A DNA stretch of 64,000 nt, taken from positions 2,232,001 to 2,296,000 of the forward strand of contig JAHRBC010000007.1 in NCBI GenBank assembly GCA_022702545.1. The letters are read 5' to 3'. How positions within the stretch are numbered: the stretch's first letter is position 1; each line of letters starts with the position of its first letter. The notes under the pieces are model-generated. The model searched no databases and was not told where the DNA came from. It saw nothing but the letters and a program-made list of their open reading frames with translations. Origin of the DNA: Phycomyces nitens. Lineage: Eukaryota > Mucoromycota > Mucoromycetes > Mucorales > Phycomycetaceae. Shown here piece after piece: positions 49,067 to 60,726 of this stretch. Position numbers and translations under genes: made by a program.

Positions 49067-50798
49067 GCCCTTTTAATCATCTTCTTTATTGCCACAACCT
49101 CACTGTCACCATTTGTTTCTTCTTTTCTTTTATTTATGCATTCCCCAACCTCTATTTTATTTTCTTTACATTTCTTTACATTTTTTTTCTCCCAAACAAA
49201 AAAAATATCCTCAACCTCGCACCTTTTGCTATATTTTCTTGTAGAAAATTTAGCAAATTGTGTCCCTATGTCTTCAACCCCCCCTCTTTTTTTTCCTTCC
49301 TATTATTATTTCTTCAACTCATCCTGTTATTTCTCTTTTCTATGTTACAATCTATTTAAGCCATGAAGACAAATCCAAAAAAAATTGTTTATTCACCATT
49401 TCCTCGCATCCTTATACTTAATCCCACTCGACTATTTTTTTTCCTATTGTTTTTATTGCTTTATATACATTATTATTATTCTATTTTTCTTTTTTCTTGG
49501 AAAATAATAATAATAGCCAATATTACCAGAGAGAAATAAGCAGAACAAAATATATATACAATTTACAATTTACAATTTACAGTTCCAACGACAACAAAAT
49601 AATAATAATGATACAAGAAATATTGTGTGGATCTTGTACTTTAGTCAAATAAAGTACACATGGTGTTGCAAATATTTAAACGTCCATAAAGGGCTGTGAT
49701 CTATTGCCAAATAATGGGTTGGCCTAGTTGTCAGACCAGCCCACGTTTTGCTCACCAGCATATTTAGATTATTAATGGAAAACAATCAATGGCAGGAATG
49801 TCTTGGGTGCTCACATTTTACCAATATTTTGGGGGGTTTTTTTTTGGCGTTTTGCTTTATTGGGATATATATTTGAATATGTATATTTGAATATCATACG
49901 CTCTAGCCTATGCATTCTGAACAAGACAATCAATGTTGTCCTTGAGAGACCTGTTTTAAGCACACCTTGAACCCTTTTTATTATTTTTATTATTATTGTA
50001 TTATTATTATATTTTATATTTTATATTTTGGCCACACTGGCCACTTGTAGCATTGACTACAATAGATCCACTCGAATCTATTGACCACTACGTCTCTAAT
50101 TATTATTATTATTATAATAATAATAATTTTTCATGGGTCTGGGTCCATGCATTTTTTTTTCTCAAAGAAAAATGTTCACCAATATCAAGAATGTCTGACA
50201 AAATGCAAGAACAAGGGCCAATGATTTTGTAAAGTGTTTTTCTTGTGCGAGATTTATGGACGGTCTCTCTTTGGCTCCACTTTATTTATTATTGTTTTAA
50301 TAAAAATAAATGGGGTAATTTTAGTGGCCAGACTAGAACTAGATGCGTAAATCACCACACCATGACAGTTCAAAATAGTAAATTGACCATTTTCTTTAAA
50401 AGAAAAAGAAAAAGAAAAGGCAAGGAAACTCAATGTGATTTACATAAATTCCAAATAGTAATAATAAATAATAATAATAATTAATTTCTACCAATCGAAT
50501 CAATCTCACGATTCTATTGGCTAATAGTGGTAGAAATGTATTGTATACAAACGAATGAGGCGGTGGTTATTCTAGAGGCAAAAAAATAATTATATATATT
50601 AAATCAGCCAATATGTCGGCAGTACCTTTCTTTTTTTATTATGATTCCAACCAATCAAAAATCCCAGTTTTCCCCATATTGTGGTCTATTCAATATTCAA
50701 AACGCGTCACTTGCTATACCTTTTCCAAAAAAAGAAATAAACTAGGCCATTAGGGCAATTGGAGAATCCTCTGTCTGTTTAATATTTGAATTGAGCAA
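49067..50798. other. Intergenic
   Basis: Pyrimidine-rich 3' flank of the kinase, then ATT/AAT triplet runs (about 49978-50010, 50100-50128 and 50458-50483). No gene is seen. Confidence 0.55.
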
Positions 50799-52613
50799 AT
50801 GATCATCCTAGAGACATTCAATGTCTCTATTGGAGGGATGCTTTTGGTGCTCTTGTGCACTTACATTCTTGGTGGAAAACTGCTGAGACTCTACTTGTTT
50901 GATTCATCAAACTCATTTCTTCGACATCGGCCAGTTGTCCAGGTGGTTGTCCTGGGAGACATTGGCAGATCTCCAAGAATGCGATCGCATGCTGTTCAAC
51001 TGGCGGATGCGGGCTGTATAGTGGATCTTATTGGCTATGTTGGTAAGCCTGATCCGTTTGATTCCATCGATCCAACGCCCTTTTTGTTAAAAAACACATA
51101 CAATCTAGAAACCCATCCCACCAGCCGCATCACGACTCATAGATCGATTCGCGTGAGACGATTGCGACCTGCGTTTGGTCTGCCCAAAGGATGCCCAAAG
51201 CTGATCTATATACTCTGGGCACCCTTCAAAGCACTCTGGATGGCTGTCCAATTGGCTTGGGTGATGAACTGTATTACACAGACTCCTGAATATGTGTTTG
51301 TACAGGTATGGTATTTTGATTATCCAAACCATAATAACAAGGATATTTAGAATCCACCAGCAATTCCTACCCTAGCCATTGCTCGTTGGACAGCATGTTT
51401 ACGTGGTGCAAAGTTGGTCATTGATTGGCACAACTTTGGCTACTCTATTCTAAAGGTCAAGCTAGGCCAGTCGTGGATAGTGCGGATTGCTCAGCGATAT
51501 GAACAGTATTTTGGAAACCGTGCTTATTGCCACTTGACGGTGACTGATCGTATGCACAAGGAACTGGCAAACTGGAATGTTCAGTAAGCCTAAATATCTT
51601 AATATATTATATATATATATATATTTGGGGGGGATAATTTACAAGTATATATTCTTCATTTCATTTCATTTTAGAGGCAAAATCATCACATTCAAGGATA
51701 GTCCACCTTACCATTTCAAGCGCCTGTCGACCAGAGAAGTGCACGATGCAAGTCTTGTAGATATATCCAGGACGTTTATTTTTAACATTCAATCATAGTT
51801 CTTTGTAGGCTTTAGACTCGAGGACATTGTCAGAAGCCAGACATTAGATGCCAATGAATTCCTAAAAGGACTGTCTCCAAACGACACCTTGATGACCACT
51901 GATGGCCCCAAATCCTGTGTCCTTCGACAGGACCGCCCCAGACTAATCGTGTCCTCGACCTCATGGACAGAAGACGAAGACTTTGGGCTGCTCCTGGAAG
52001 CCGTCCAGATCTATGATGACAAGGCCAACAAAGATCCGAAGTACCCGAAATTGTTATTTGTGATTACCGGAAAAGGACCTCTCAAGAGCATGTACGAACA
52101 AAAGATATCGCGTATGAAACTCCAAAAGACGCGTGTTGTTACGGCATGGTTGGAATCGAATGATTATCCACTGCTTCTGGGAAGTGCAGATCTGGGCATT
52201 TCCCTCCACACAAGCTCAAGTGGGATGGATTTGCCCATGAAAGTCGTGGACATGTTTGGGTGCGGATTGCCGGTGTGTGCGGTTGATTTTGAATGGCAAG
52301 CAAACAAGATTATTTGAAACAGATTGACAAAAAGGACTTATGTGTCGGTTCCTATTTAGCTTGCATGAGTTGGTGGACGATGGTAAGAATGGCCTAGTAT
52401 TCCAAACCGGCCAAGAACTTGCTGAGAAACTAGAGGTAATATTTAGGGCAATTTTGATAGACTGTATTTATATCTTCTGTGTAGACCTTGTTTGTCAAGG
52501 ATACTTTACTGCTCGATACCTTGCGTGAGAATGTGGTGACCCAATATGCCTCGCAGAGATGGGAACGGCAATGGCGTTCCATTGTACAAGAGCTCTTTTT
52601 GACACCCGCCTAG
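50799..52613 (+). CDS. ALG1: Alg1, beta-1,4-mannosyltransferase of N-glycan assembly
   Basis: Six exons (50799-51305, 51351-51583, 51675-51747, 51799-52295, 52360-52435, 52485-52613) give 504 aa. An N-terminal membrane helix ([15 protein letters not shown]) is followed by [83 protein letters not shown] and, across a splice, [20 protein letters not shown]. These are the family landmarks. The enzyme adds the first mannose to GlcNAc2-PP-dolichol on the cytosolic face of the ER. Two introns (51748-51798 and 52296-52359) appear to use GC donors; the second has no GT alternative. For the first, a weak GT donor 9 nt later also keeps frame and would add three residues. Confidence 0.93.
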
Positions 52614-53239
52614 CTTTTTTATTTTATTTTATTTTTTAAAAAAAATGGAGTACCAACCATGATCAGCTCCCTTTCCCATGTATACAAACCGACTTGTGTA
52701 CTATTTGGTTTAGAGAGAATGTTATAAAACAAATAAATAATAATAATACCAAGATGTTTGGTGTCTTGATAGACCCATTAAACCCCTCTTTGACCATTTA
52801 ATACTACATCCTCGGGAGAGAGAGAGAGAGAGAGAATCTCTGGTGGTTGTGGTGGTGATTGGTCCTCAGCAAGACAAAAAGGCAAAATAAGGAGTCGAAT
52901 GACAGCATTGCTTTCAATTGCTCTGTTGCACATACAATGTTTATAATAGGTTGGTTAAGCTTAAATGGTGTGCCGCCCAAGGTTATAAGACAAATGGTGA
53001 ATCAAATATTATTATTATTTTCTATTTGTTTATTGTCTCTATATAATCGTGTACGCTCTCGAGGCCAAAGGATATTAAATGTACCAGAGTAGTATTAGCC
53101 TTTTAATTCTCTTGCCGTGTTACACATCACAATAGCTCACTCATCAGATCCCTTGTTTATTTAAGTATTCCCTTTTTTCTTCTTCTCTTCTTATTTCTTT
53201 CTTTCTTTCTGGCCTTCTTTTTTTTCATATAAAAATACC

Positions 53240-53271
<32 letters not shown>

Positions 53272-53305
53272 TGTAACATACTAATATATATATAAATAAA
53301 AAGAC
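52614..53305. other. Intergenic
   Basis: GA dinucleotide run at about 52817-52834 and a TTC triplet run at about 53242-53271 just upstream of the methyltransferase. No gene is seen. Confidence 0.6.
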
Positions 53306-54579
53306 ATGGGCAACCAAGCAAGTCGAGCCATCGAAAGGACCCGAGAACGTCGAATAAGACCAAAAAAGACCTCTAGACGACACAGCACTGCCACCGTCGG
53401 CTGCACCCCGCTCTCAATCTCACGACCCAGTAGTCCAAATAGCTTTAGGAATCGAGACTGGCTCGAATCCCTGACAGGCTCATTTTCTTCTTCATATGCC
53501 AGCACTGACCATGAATCAATACCACCCACGGCATTTGCAGCATCTCAATCTAGTCCTCGTCCAATATCACCTTGTACGCCACACGATCCACGTGAATTAG
53601 ATCGACTCCAACGACAGGTAGCAGCAAGTTTTTTTTATATTAATTATTAAAGAGTGCAAAAATATAAATGTCTATATAGCATTATCTATTAAAACTAGCA
53701 CGGAAGACAAACTGCTGGGCACCATGTCCTCCACAATCTGCTACTATTCTTGATATTGGCACCGGTAACGGCATCTGGGCATTTGAAATGGCCGCCGAGT
53801 ACCGTGATGCCAAGGTTATCGGACTCGACCTACTGCCACCCACCAGACAGCTTGGATGCCCCGAGAATCTGTATTATATCCAGAGCGACATACACCACCC
53901 ATGGCCCATTGCATCAAGTTCAATTGACCGGTAAGCCTTGTATATAATTACCCAACCTGTGCCTGACCAAGACATACTCTTAGGATCCACCAGCGAGACA
54001 TGGGCCAGATGATCCAGGGCAGACAGTGGGCTAGGGTGCTACAGGAAATGTATCGGGTGCTTAAGCCAGGCGGAACAATTGAATTGGTTGAATCTGATCT
54101 ATGGTACCACAATCCAGGACCAATGCAACAGACACTTCGTGGCTATCTAGAGTCATACTACATTGCACTTGGTCTAGATGTCGATTACATACAGGGCCTT
54201 GGTCAATGGATCGTCCAGGCAGGGTTTGGGCCACCCGAGGTCCGCACTCTAGATCTTCCGATTGGCGAATGGTCCAAAGACGGAGGTAGAGAGAGAAAGA
54301 GAGAAAGAAAGAAAGATGTAGAGAGATGTAGAGAGTCTTGGCTGATTCGAGTGCAAATCTTTAAAATAAAATGTCTGTCTAGATCTCAAGCAATTTGGAT
54401 TTATCCATCGAGAGACACAAAAGGCCTGGTTAAAGAACAAAAAGAGCTTCCACATCACACGGTGGAACATAACATCTGAGCAATATGACCATGCGATACA
54501 AGAGGTGCTTGATGAATGGGATTCTTACCACAGCTATTCTCGCTACCATTGCTGGGTTGCAACCAAACCAGCCGGATGA
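53306..54579 (+). CDS. SAM-dependent methyltransferase (TAM/LaeA-like superfamily)
   Basis: Four exons (53306-53617, 53680-53930, 53984-54285, 54383-54579) give 353 aa. A basic Ser/Pro-rich N-terminus of about 100 residues precedes a Rossmann-fold methyltransferase: motif [19 protein letters not shown] (Asp129), [27 protein letters not shown], and [18 protein letters not shown]. This layout, with IHQRDMG where many relatives have H.R, matches fungal TAM-domain methyltransferases; the substrate is unknown. The start MGNQASR fits an N-myristoylation signal (Gly2, Ser6), suggesting membrane attachment. Intron 3 is rich in GAGA repeats. Confidence 0.88.
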
Positions 54580-54789
54580 ATATTTTAAAATACAAATCAA
54601 TAAAATTGGATAAAAGATTAATGTATGGTTTACTGTATATATAAATACATATATACATATATTTGTATTTAAATGGTACAAGTTCAAAGAGGTATAAAAA
54701 TATTACATTAGTAGTAGTAGTAGAAGTGTTATTTATTCTTTTTTAGATTATTTTATATACTTATATATATATTATATATATATAATATT

Positions 54790-55293
54790 TCAGTGGTCCC
54801 TGAGACTAACAAGCCTGGAAGGGGGCTGGCTGGGGAAATGAGGAGGCCGAATGGGATAAGGATAGCATGACGGGAATGGGCTTTGGTTAATGGGAGACCA
54901 GCGAGAAGGTCTCTGTCGTTTGGAAGGTAGATTTACAGAGGCGATTTTTGGAGTGGATGAGACTAGAGAATTTGGTGGTGATAAGGGTAAAATTGATGGT
55001 TGTGGCGGTAATGCGGGCGATGTGGTGGCAGCCTTTTGCTTAAAGAGTTGAAACAGCCTGTGTTTCTCTTCTCTCAAGAGTGTGAGTTTGTGTTGTATTT
55101 CATTGACTGAATCTTTTGTGGGTTTTGGTTCGAAATCAATGGGTTCTGTTGGTGGAGAAGGCAGGCCAGACGAAGGAGTGTGCTGGATGGGCCGAACTGC
55201 CCTTCGTCTGATGGTCCGTCGTTGGATGGCTGTTCGGATGTGGTCATAGTTTTGGGGGCGTTCAAAGGTAAAGGTCTGGATATCTTTTGGCAT
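54790..55293 (-). CDS. Small proline-rich protein with a GPS2-like coiled coil
   Basis: A single open frame of 167 aa starts MPKDIQTFTFERPQNYDHIR. Residues near 21-35 are strongly basic (IQRRTIRRRAVRP). A helical stretch HKLTLLREEKHRLFQLFKQK follows, close to the EEKHQLFLQLKK motif of the corepressor subunit GPS2; beyond that it is Pro/Ser-rich to the end (SRLVSLRDH). I infer a nuclear regulatory protein, but the similarity covers only one short segment. I chose the ATG at 55293 because the upstream in-frame codons are hydrophobic and AT-driven. Confidence 0.65.
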   Translation of the reverse strand: MPKDIQTFTFERPQNYDHIRTAIQRRTIRRRAVRPIQHTPSSGLPSPPTEPIDFEPKPTKDSVNEIQHKLTLLREEKHRLFQLFKQKAATTSPALPPQPSILPLSPPNSLVSSTPKIASVNLPSKRQRPSRWSPINQSPFPSCYPYPIRPPHFPSQPPSRLVSLRDH

Positions 55294-56251
55294 GTTGAGG
55301 AAGAGAAAGAAAGGAATAAAAAAATAAAGGAACTCGGTTGAGACTAAATAACACACAAAAAATTATTAACAGAATTACACTCAATTCGCCAAGTTTTATA
55401 TACACACCAATAAATGTCCATCAAAATTGACTCCAATCGACACCGGCGATTTGCCCCCAAAAAAAACCCATACTCGCTTCTCTAGTCGACTGTAATTGTG
55501 TGTAATTATATATAATTATATAATATAATTATTATATAATTATATTATATATATATATATATATATATCTCTATAATAATAATAATAATATTTTTACATG
55601 TAACCATTTAACCGCGTGTGATTCTTCCAAATCCAGCCTTTTCATCACTTCATCTTGCCTTTCTACCCCTTTGTCTCCCAAAATCTCCCTTTTTTCTATA
55701 TATATATTTATGTGTACTTTACATACATGTTAAAAGAGCAACAAGAGAGAGATAGAGAGAGATGGATGGACAGTCTAGGCCACCAATCATATCGTCCACC
55801 AAGGTCCAATGCAGATGCTGCCTTTATAAAGTATATCCATCTATATATATATATACATATATATATATATACACAGACGTATAATGCATACAGCCCTCTG
55901 TAGTCACGAGATTATCCAGAGCCTAGACTTTTTTTAACAAGTAAAAAAAAACTCATCTTCAATCCTGTTCATCAATGTTCAAAAGGACCAAGAGTGGATG
56001 AGGCCGGAAATTTGTTACTCGAATAAAATTAAAAAAATTATTAAAAAAAAGAAAAAAAAATATACAATAAATCTATATTTCTAGCTTTTATTTTATTTAT
56101 TTTATAGCACAAGGCAAGAGAATAAAATAATAATAAAAATGGTATATTTTCTTCCCTTGTAAAACCGTCATCAAATAACATGTGACTGGCTTTGTCCTTC
56201 ATCTATAATCCGTAGCATCTTTGTGCACCTTTGACCCTACCTCTTCTTCAA
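55294..56251. other. Intergenic with microsatellites
   Basis: Long TA and ATAT tracts (about 55497-55570), an AAT run (about 55574-55591) and A-rich DNA up to the ISD11 start. No gene is seen. Confidence 0.6.
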
Positions 56252-56524
56252 ATGGCGGCTACACGTACCCAAGTCTTATCTCTCTACCGCAACTTTATCC
56301 GGTTCGGCAACAGATTCCAGTCGTACAACTTTAAAGACTACACTATTCGCAGAGCCCGCGATGCCTTTCACGAGAACAAGCTAGAGACAGATCCCACAAA
56401 GATTGCTCAATTTATTCACAAGGCAGAACATGATCTTGAAGTAGTTAAGCGCCAGGCTGCCATTAGCACTCTTTATGCCACTGGAGATCGACTTGTCATT
56501 GAGAAAGCACCAAGACGATCATAA
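56252..56524 (+). CDS. ISD11: Isd11 (LYRM4), LYR-motif partner of cysteine desulfurase
   Basis: An intronless frame of 90 aa. The LYR motif is at residues 11-13 (SLYRNFIRFGNRFQSYNFKD), followed by YTIRRARDAFHENK and IAQFIHKAEHDLEVVKRQA, the standard Isd11 order. The protein binds and stabilises the mitochondrial cysteine desulfurase Nfs1 together with acyl carrier protein, in iron-sulphur cluster assembly. It is convergent with YAE1, only 110 bp apart. Length equals that of yeast and human orthologues (91-94 aa). Confidence 0.95.
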   Translation: MAATRTQVLSLYRNFIRFGNRFQSYNFKDYTIRRARDAFHENKLETDPTKIAQFIHKAEHDLEVVKRQAAISTLYATGDRLVIEKAPRRS

Positions 56525-56634
56525 CTTTCTCACAAACTCCAAGAAATAAAATAAAGAAAAAGAAAAGATACCAAGGACAAGGAATAAAGAATTATGTACA
56601 AATATCAAGATATATACATATACATATATATTAT

Positions 56635-57216
56635 TTAGGTGAGGTTTCCTCGCAGGCCATTCAAAGTAGAAGAAACCCTGTCTTGCCACCCCTTGACAAA
56701 CTCAAGAGGGGATACATAGTCTGCAGACTTTGCATTGTCTTGGAAATATTCTTTGGTGTAGATATGGTGAACGTCCACCTTGTTGATTTCGTCCAAAAGA
56801 ACCTCGAGCACCTTGACGGCCTCTGGGTTCTTTACCATTTGCTGGTAAAACAGAATCCACGTACTGATGGATTATTATTTTGTTTTAAAGAGTGTTAATT
56901 ACTTGAAAAAGTTGACTTTTGTTTGGGTCTTGCCTTAATTCACCACGTAAATATCCCATTGACCTTCCTACACCAAGCCCATCTTCATAGCCACGGTCAA
57001 AGCCCTTTTGCATAACGACTTCTTTTCCTTCTATAATGCCTTCTTTGTATCCTTCCTACCATTCACAATTGGTAAATGAGGCAATAATTTAATTGTTGAA
57101 ATATTTACATTGCCGTGATTCTGGTGCATTCGATTCCATTCTTTTTCTGCAATGGTACGTTCGTATTGGACTTCCTCATCACTAGATCCCCAGATTGAAT
57201 CGTTGTCTTCAGACAT
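56635..57216 (-). CDS. YAE1: Yae1-domain protein
   Basis: Three exons (57216-57109, 57055-56903, 56841-56635) give 155 aa. After an acidic N-terminus (MSEDNDSIWGSSDEE) the deca-GX3 repeat of Yae1 is clear: GYKEGIIEGKEVVMQKGFDR and GYEDGLGVGRSMGYLRGE. Yae1 with Lto1 links the ABC protein Rli1 to the cytosolic iron-sulphur assembly machinery. The last acceptor was chosen at TTTTACCAG because it keeps frame; a CAG 15 bp upstream does not. The C-terminal part (VSPLEFVKGWQDRVSSTLNG) is not recognised. Confidence 0.85.
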
Positions 57217-57575
57217 GTTGAGATTACTAATCAATAAAAAAAAAAAGGTGGAATCTGTCAAAATGTTTATTTTATTTTTTTATTATTTTTTTTACAATAA
57301 GATTAAATAAAAATACTAATAGTAACAATAATAAAGTGCGATTTTGTATTAAAAAAAATAAGCTTTTGACCAATGAATGTAATGGAGTCAAGACTGTGGA
57401 CATTAATGTTGCCTAAAAGCGCAATTATTCGTCATTACACTAAACTGCCGATTTAATTATTGAGAATTGCATTGTGTGACTGTTGATTGCTGAGAGGCCC
57501 ATTTAGAGTGTGCTACAAGACTTCTAAAATGGGTTTGGTTTCAAAGACCGGATCGAAAAAAAATAAAATAAATAA
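57217..57575. other. Intergenic, YAE1 promoter side
   Basis: A/T-rich DNA with T runs; nothing else seen. Confidence 0.5.
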
Positions 57576-57908
57576 GCCTGGTCAAAAACCGTAAAATACC
57601 GCGCTTTGTTCAGTTTTTTAATAAGTATCATTGGATATGTTTGTTAAAAAAAAGTCTCAAAAAATATTTGAACATGAAAAAATCCTGTTCAAATCATGCA
57701 AGGAAGAAAACAAAAAAAAGGTATTTCTTTCTAATAGGTTATCCATGCAAAAAGAAACAAAAACAAGATTCTGATAGGTTCCAATGTGCGATAAAAAGGT
57801 AGTTGATCGCTGCTTTTTGCGCTCACAATTGGAAATGGTATCATACTATTTCATTGGCTAACCAACAGTTGCTGAACAAAGCGCGGTATTTTATGGTTTT
57901 GACCAGGC
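57576..57908. mobile_element. 333-bp MITE-like element with 37-38-bp terminal inverted repeats
   Basis: The left end (57576-57613) starts GCCTGGTCAAAA and runs through AAAATACCGCGCTTTGTTCAG's first 20 bases plus one; the right end (57872-57908) is its reverse complement with one indel and one substitution. The interior has no coding frame. This is the structure of a non-autonomous DNA transposon. No target-site duplication is obvious. Confidence 0.85.
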
Positions 57909-59784
57909 CTAATATGTGTTAAACAAATCTTGTAGTTGCTGTGCGATTATCAAACGTATTGGCTCGGAAATGAAACAAATGTTTATCAAATTGCCATAGG
58001 GATTTTTCTCATTATTTAAAAATAAGAATATATATATATGTATAGGATTTTTGGACATGACTCTTGTCAGTAAAAGCAGCGTCTGTATTTATCTGTGTAT
58101 TCTTATAATGGCTTGTGTGGTTTCGATGAGATGTGGGATAGAGAAATGGTGTCCATCTAGTGACATTATCAAGTAAAACACCTCTTTTCTGACTTGAAAT
58201 GATTGGTTTGATATGACAACTAGAGCGAATATTAAAAGGTATAAGAATGATGGACACATCCATTTACTTTCTCTTCAACCAACCAAACTCTTGAGAATAT
58301 TGAAATAATGTCCAGTATTGAGCAGTGCTGGTTTATAAACTTATATTTTATCATCTTGTCTGCTATAGACTTACTTTGATAGACAAAGATCATGTTTAAA
58401 AGTGGTTAATCTTTCTAGGTCTATGTGATCCCACCTTATTGTATTTTAATATTCGTTAATTAATGGCTGTGGGATCGTAAAATTACTTTGATTTGATACT
58501 GAAATTTCCTGACGTAATGGTTGTTTTTAGCCTTTTTTTAATCTTATCGTAACCTCTGAAAATACCCCATCTCTTTATTTTATTTAAAAAACAAGATTGC
58601 TTTGTATTGTATTTCCTATTAATGTGCAACAGAAACCCGTCAAGAAAGATGTATATTTCCCTCGATATCGATACTGGCCATGGTAAATCTAAAGATATTC
58701 TTGTTACTTGGCCATCTCTTAAGCATTGGCCCTGAGCATTCTTTGAATACAATAACCTGTAAAACGATCATTTTTACCCTAAACCTCTAAATCTACTGCA
58801 CCAACTATTCTGGGATAATAAACAGACTCTATACAGATCTTTATAATTAATTAAATAACAATACCTGTACTATCCTTTTTTTAAACCATCCTGTCAGGGT
58901 CTATTTAATAACCCAACCTTTATTGTTGTACCGCAAAGATAGATTACGCGAATATTCCGTGTGAAATCCAACGGTTTAAATAGCGTATACTCTATCTTGA
59001 TGACACAACAAGGTACATGACAAGTTTTATTGACGATGGAGGGTTAGACCAGATACCAAGTCTATGAGTTGATGTTACTTGAAGAATGGCATTTAATTAT
59101 TTAGACGTACTTGAGCTTTACTGTGCGACGATTCTATAGAACCCGTACGTCATTTGGGTGGTAATCTTGAGAAAACTCTATTCAACCACGATTCTTAGAG
59201 ATCTTTTATACCCTTTCTTTTTTTTTAAAAATAGCAGGGTTACAAACCTCTGTTCTTGAAACACGGTTGGAAGGTTGGTAAAGAGGATGGTGTAACTTTG
59301 TCGAGCCAGAAGACCTTGCAATGGAGCGGAGAACTTTTCCTCGTGTTTCCTTGTTCAACCAAAAAGACAATGGAAAAATGTGGGATAATTTCCAGTCTAT
59401 CGAGACCAAAAGAATAGATAATACACTTCTTCTTCTTCTTTTGGAGGCCATGAATACTATTACAAGACAAGAGTGTATGTTTTTGGGTGCAATGGCTTTT
59501 TAACCAACTGTCGAGGGATTATTATAAGGAATAATTCCTTGTTGATAAATCGTCTGTTTTATTACCATGATCTAAATTGATTAAATTGGACTGTAAAATT
59601 ACCTCTTCCAAATATACATTATAAAGAAGGGATTGGGGGAGGAGGAGGATTGGGTGTGAATTATAAAAAGGCATTAGAAATAGAAACTATCCACTAGGAA
59701 TAGGATCCATTAGGTAAAGTTATTAGATTATTATAAAAGTAAAATATAAAAGGGTGGGTAAATAGTAGAGGCGGAAAATTATTC
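57909..59784. other. Intergenic
   Basis: Several 60-90 codon frames exist but overlap one another in different frames, show AT-driven composition and match nothing. Confidence 0.55.
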
Positions 59785-60237
59785 TTAGTGGTACTGAAGA
59801 GGGCTTGGGGTGGCCAGGGTATTTGTCAATTCTCGACGGCTCTCCATCCACGACTCATCAATAATTTCGTCGGCTTCTTTAAAGGCAGATCCGAGCAAGT
59901 AACGGACTTGATGTCCAAGAGGCATGTCTTCAAGTTCCCACACAGGAGTCAATGTCAGTGGTTCGACAGGTGCCCTGAATTCAATCGGCACTGATTCCAT
60001 AGTCAGGCATGGTGTCAAGGGAGGAGAGCTCCGATAGGAAGCAGAGGATGCAAGTGAGGCTGTAGAAGTGGAGCAGGTGGGTTCAAAAGGAGGGCAGTCG
60101 ACAACCTGGCTAACTGGTCTATCGGTGCTTTTTCGCTTGAGGAAGAATGAAAGGCGGTTTCTGACTTTTGTGGCTGGCGATTCTGGCAGAGACCAAGAGG
60201 TCTTTTCGACGAGGTGTTTAGGGGAAGAGAAGAGCAT
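59785..60237 (-). CDS. Hypothetical Ser/Pro-rich protein, intronless
   Basis: A single frame of 150 aa starting MLFSSPKHLVEKTSWSLPES. The first 80 residues are basic and Ser/Thr/Pro-rich (NRLSFFLKRKSTDRP); the C-terminal half looks folded (LEDMPLGHQVRYLLGSAFKE, ADEIIDESWMESRRELTN). No family is recognised. Codon composition resembles the neighbouring real genes more than the flanking intergenic DNA. Upstream in-frame codons before the chosen ATG are AT-rich and hydrophobic. Confidence 0.6.
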   Translation of the reverse strand: MLFSSPKHLVEKTSWSLPESPATKVRNRLSFFLKRKSTDRPVSQVVDCPPFEPTCSTSTASLASSASYRSSPPLTPCLTMESVPIEFRAPVEPLTLTPVWELEDMPLGHQVRYLLGSAFKEADEIIDESWMESRRELTNTLATPSPLQYH

Positions 60238-60726
60238 TAGGCGAGATAATTTATATATATATTTGTATAAGAAAAAAGGGTAAGTGAAAGAGAGTATAAT
60301 TAAAGCCAATATTTTTATTTTTTGATTTTATTTTTTTGACTTGTAAATTTTGGTTGTTTTTAGACCGGACGGCTACAGAGATATTCCGAGGCACTGATAG
60401 TTTATCTGTATCAACAGAAATTCTTGGACATTTTGCCTTTTCTGTGCCTTTGAATCGTTGGTGTAAGGATTGTGTAGCTTATCTGGACCTGTAATTGGTA
60501 CTTACTCCGAAGAACGAATGAAAAATGTTTAATCTTTACGCCATATCTATTTACTAAGCCGATAAATCTCCCCTCTTTACTTAAAGACCATCTGGTTCAA
60601 TATGTATTGTATTTATTATATTTTGGATATTGATTTGATGATGGTTGAGTATGCGTATGAGTGTGTGTGTTTTTAAAGAAATAATATATATATATATAAA
60701 AGAGTGAGTGAGTGAGTGTGTGTTTA
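60238..60726. other. Intergenic
   Basis: TG repeats and a TA tract (about 60658-60722) at the 3' side of BUD6; nothing else seen. Confidence 0.6.

Noticed and set aside
50325..50375. tRNA-like stretch (AGACTAGAACTAG and following)
   Set aside because: Only loosely similar; no arms can be drawn.
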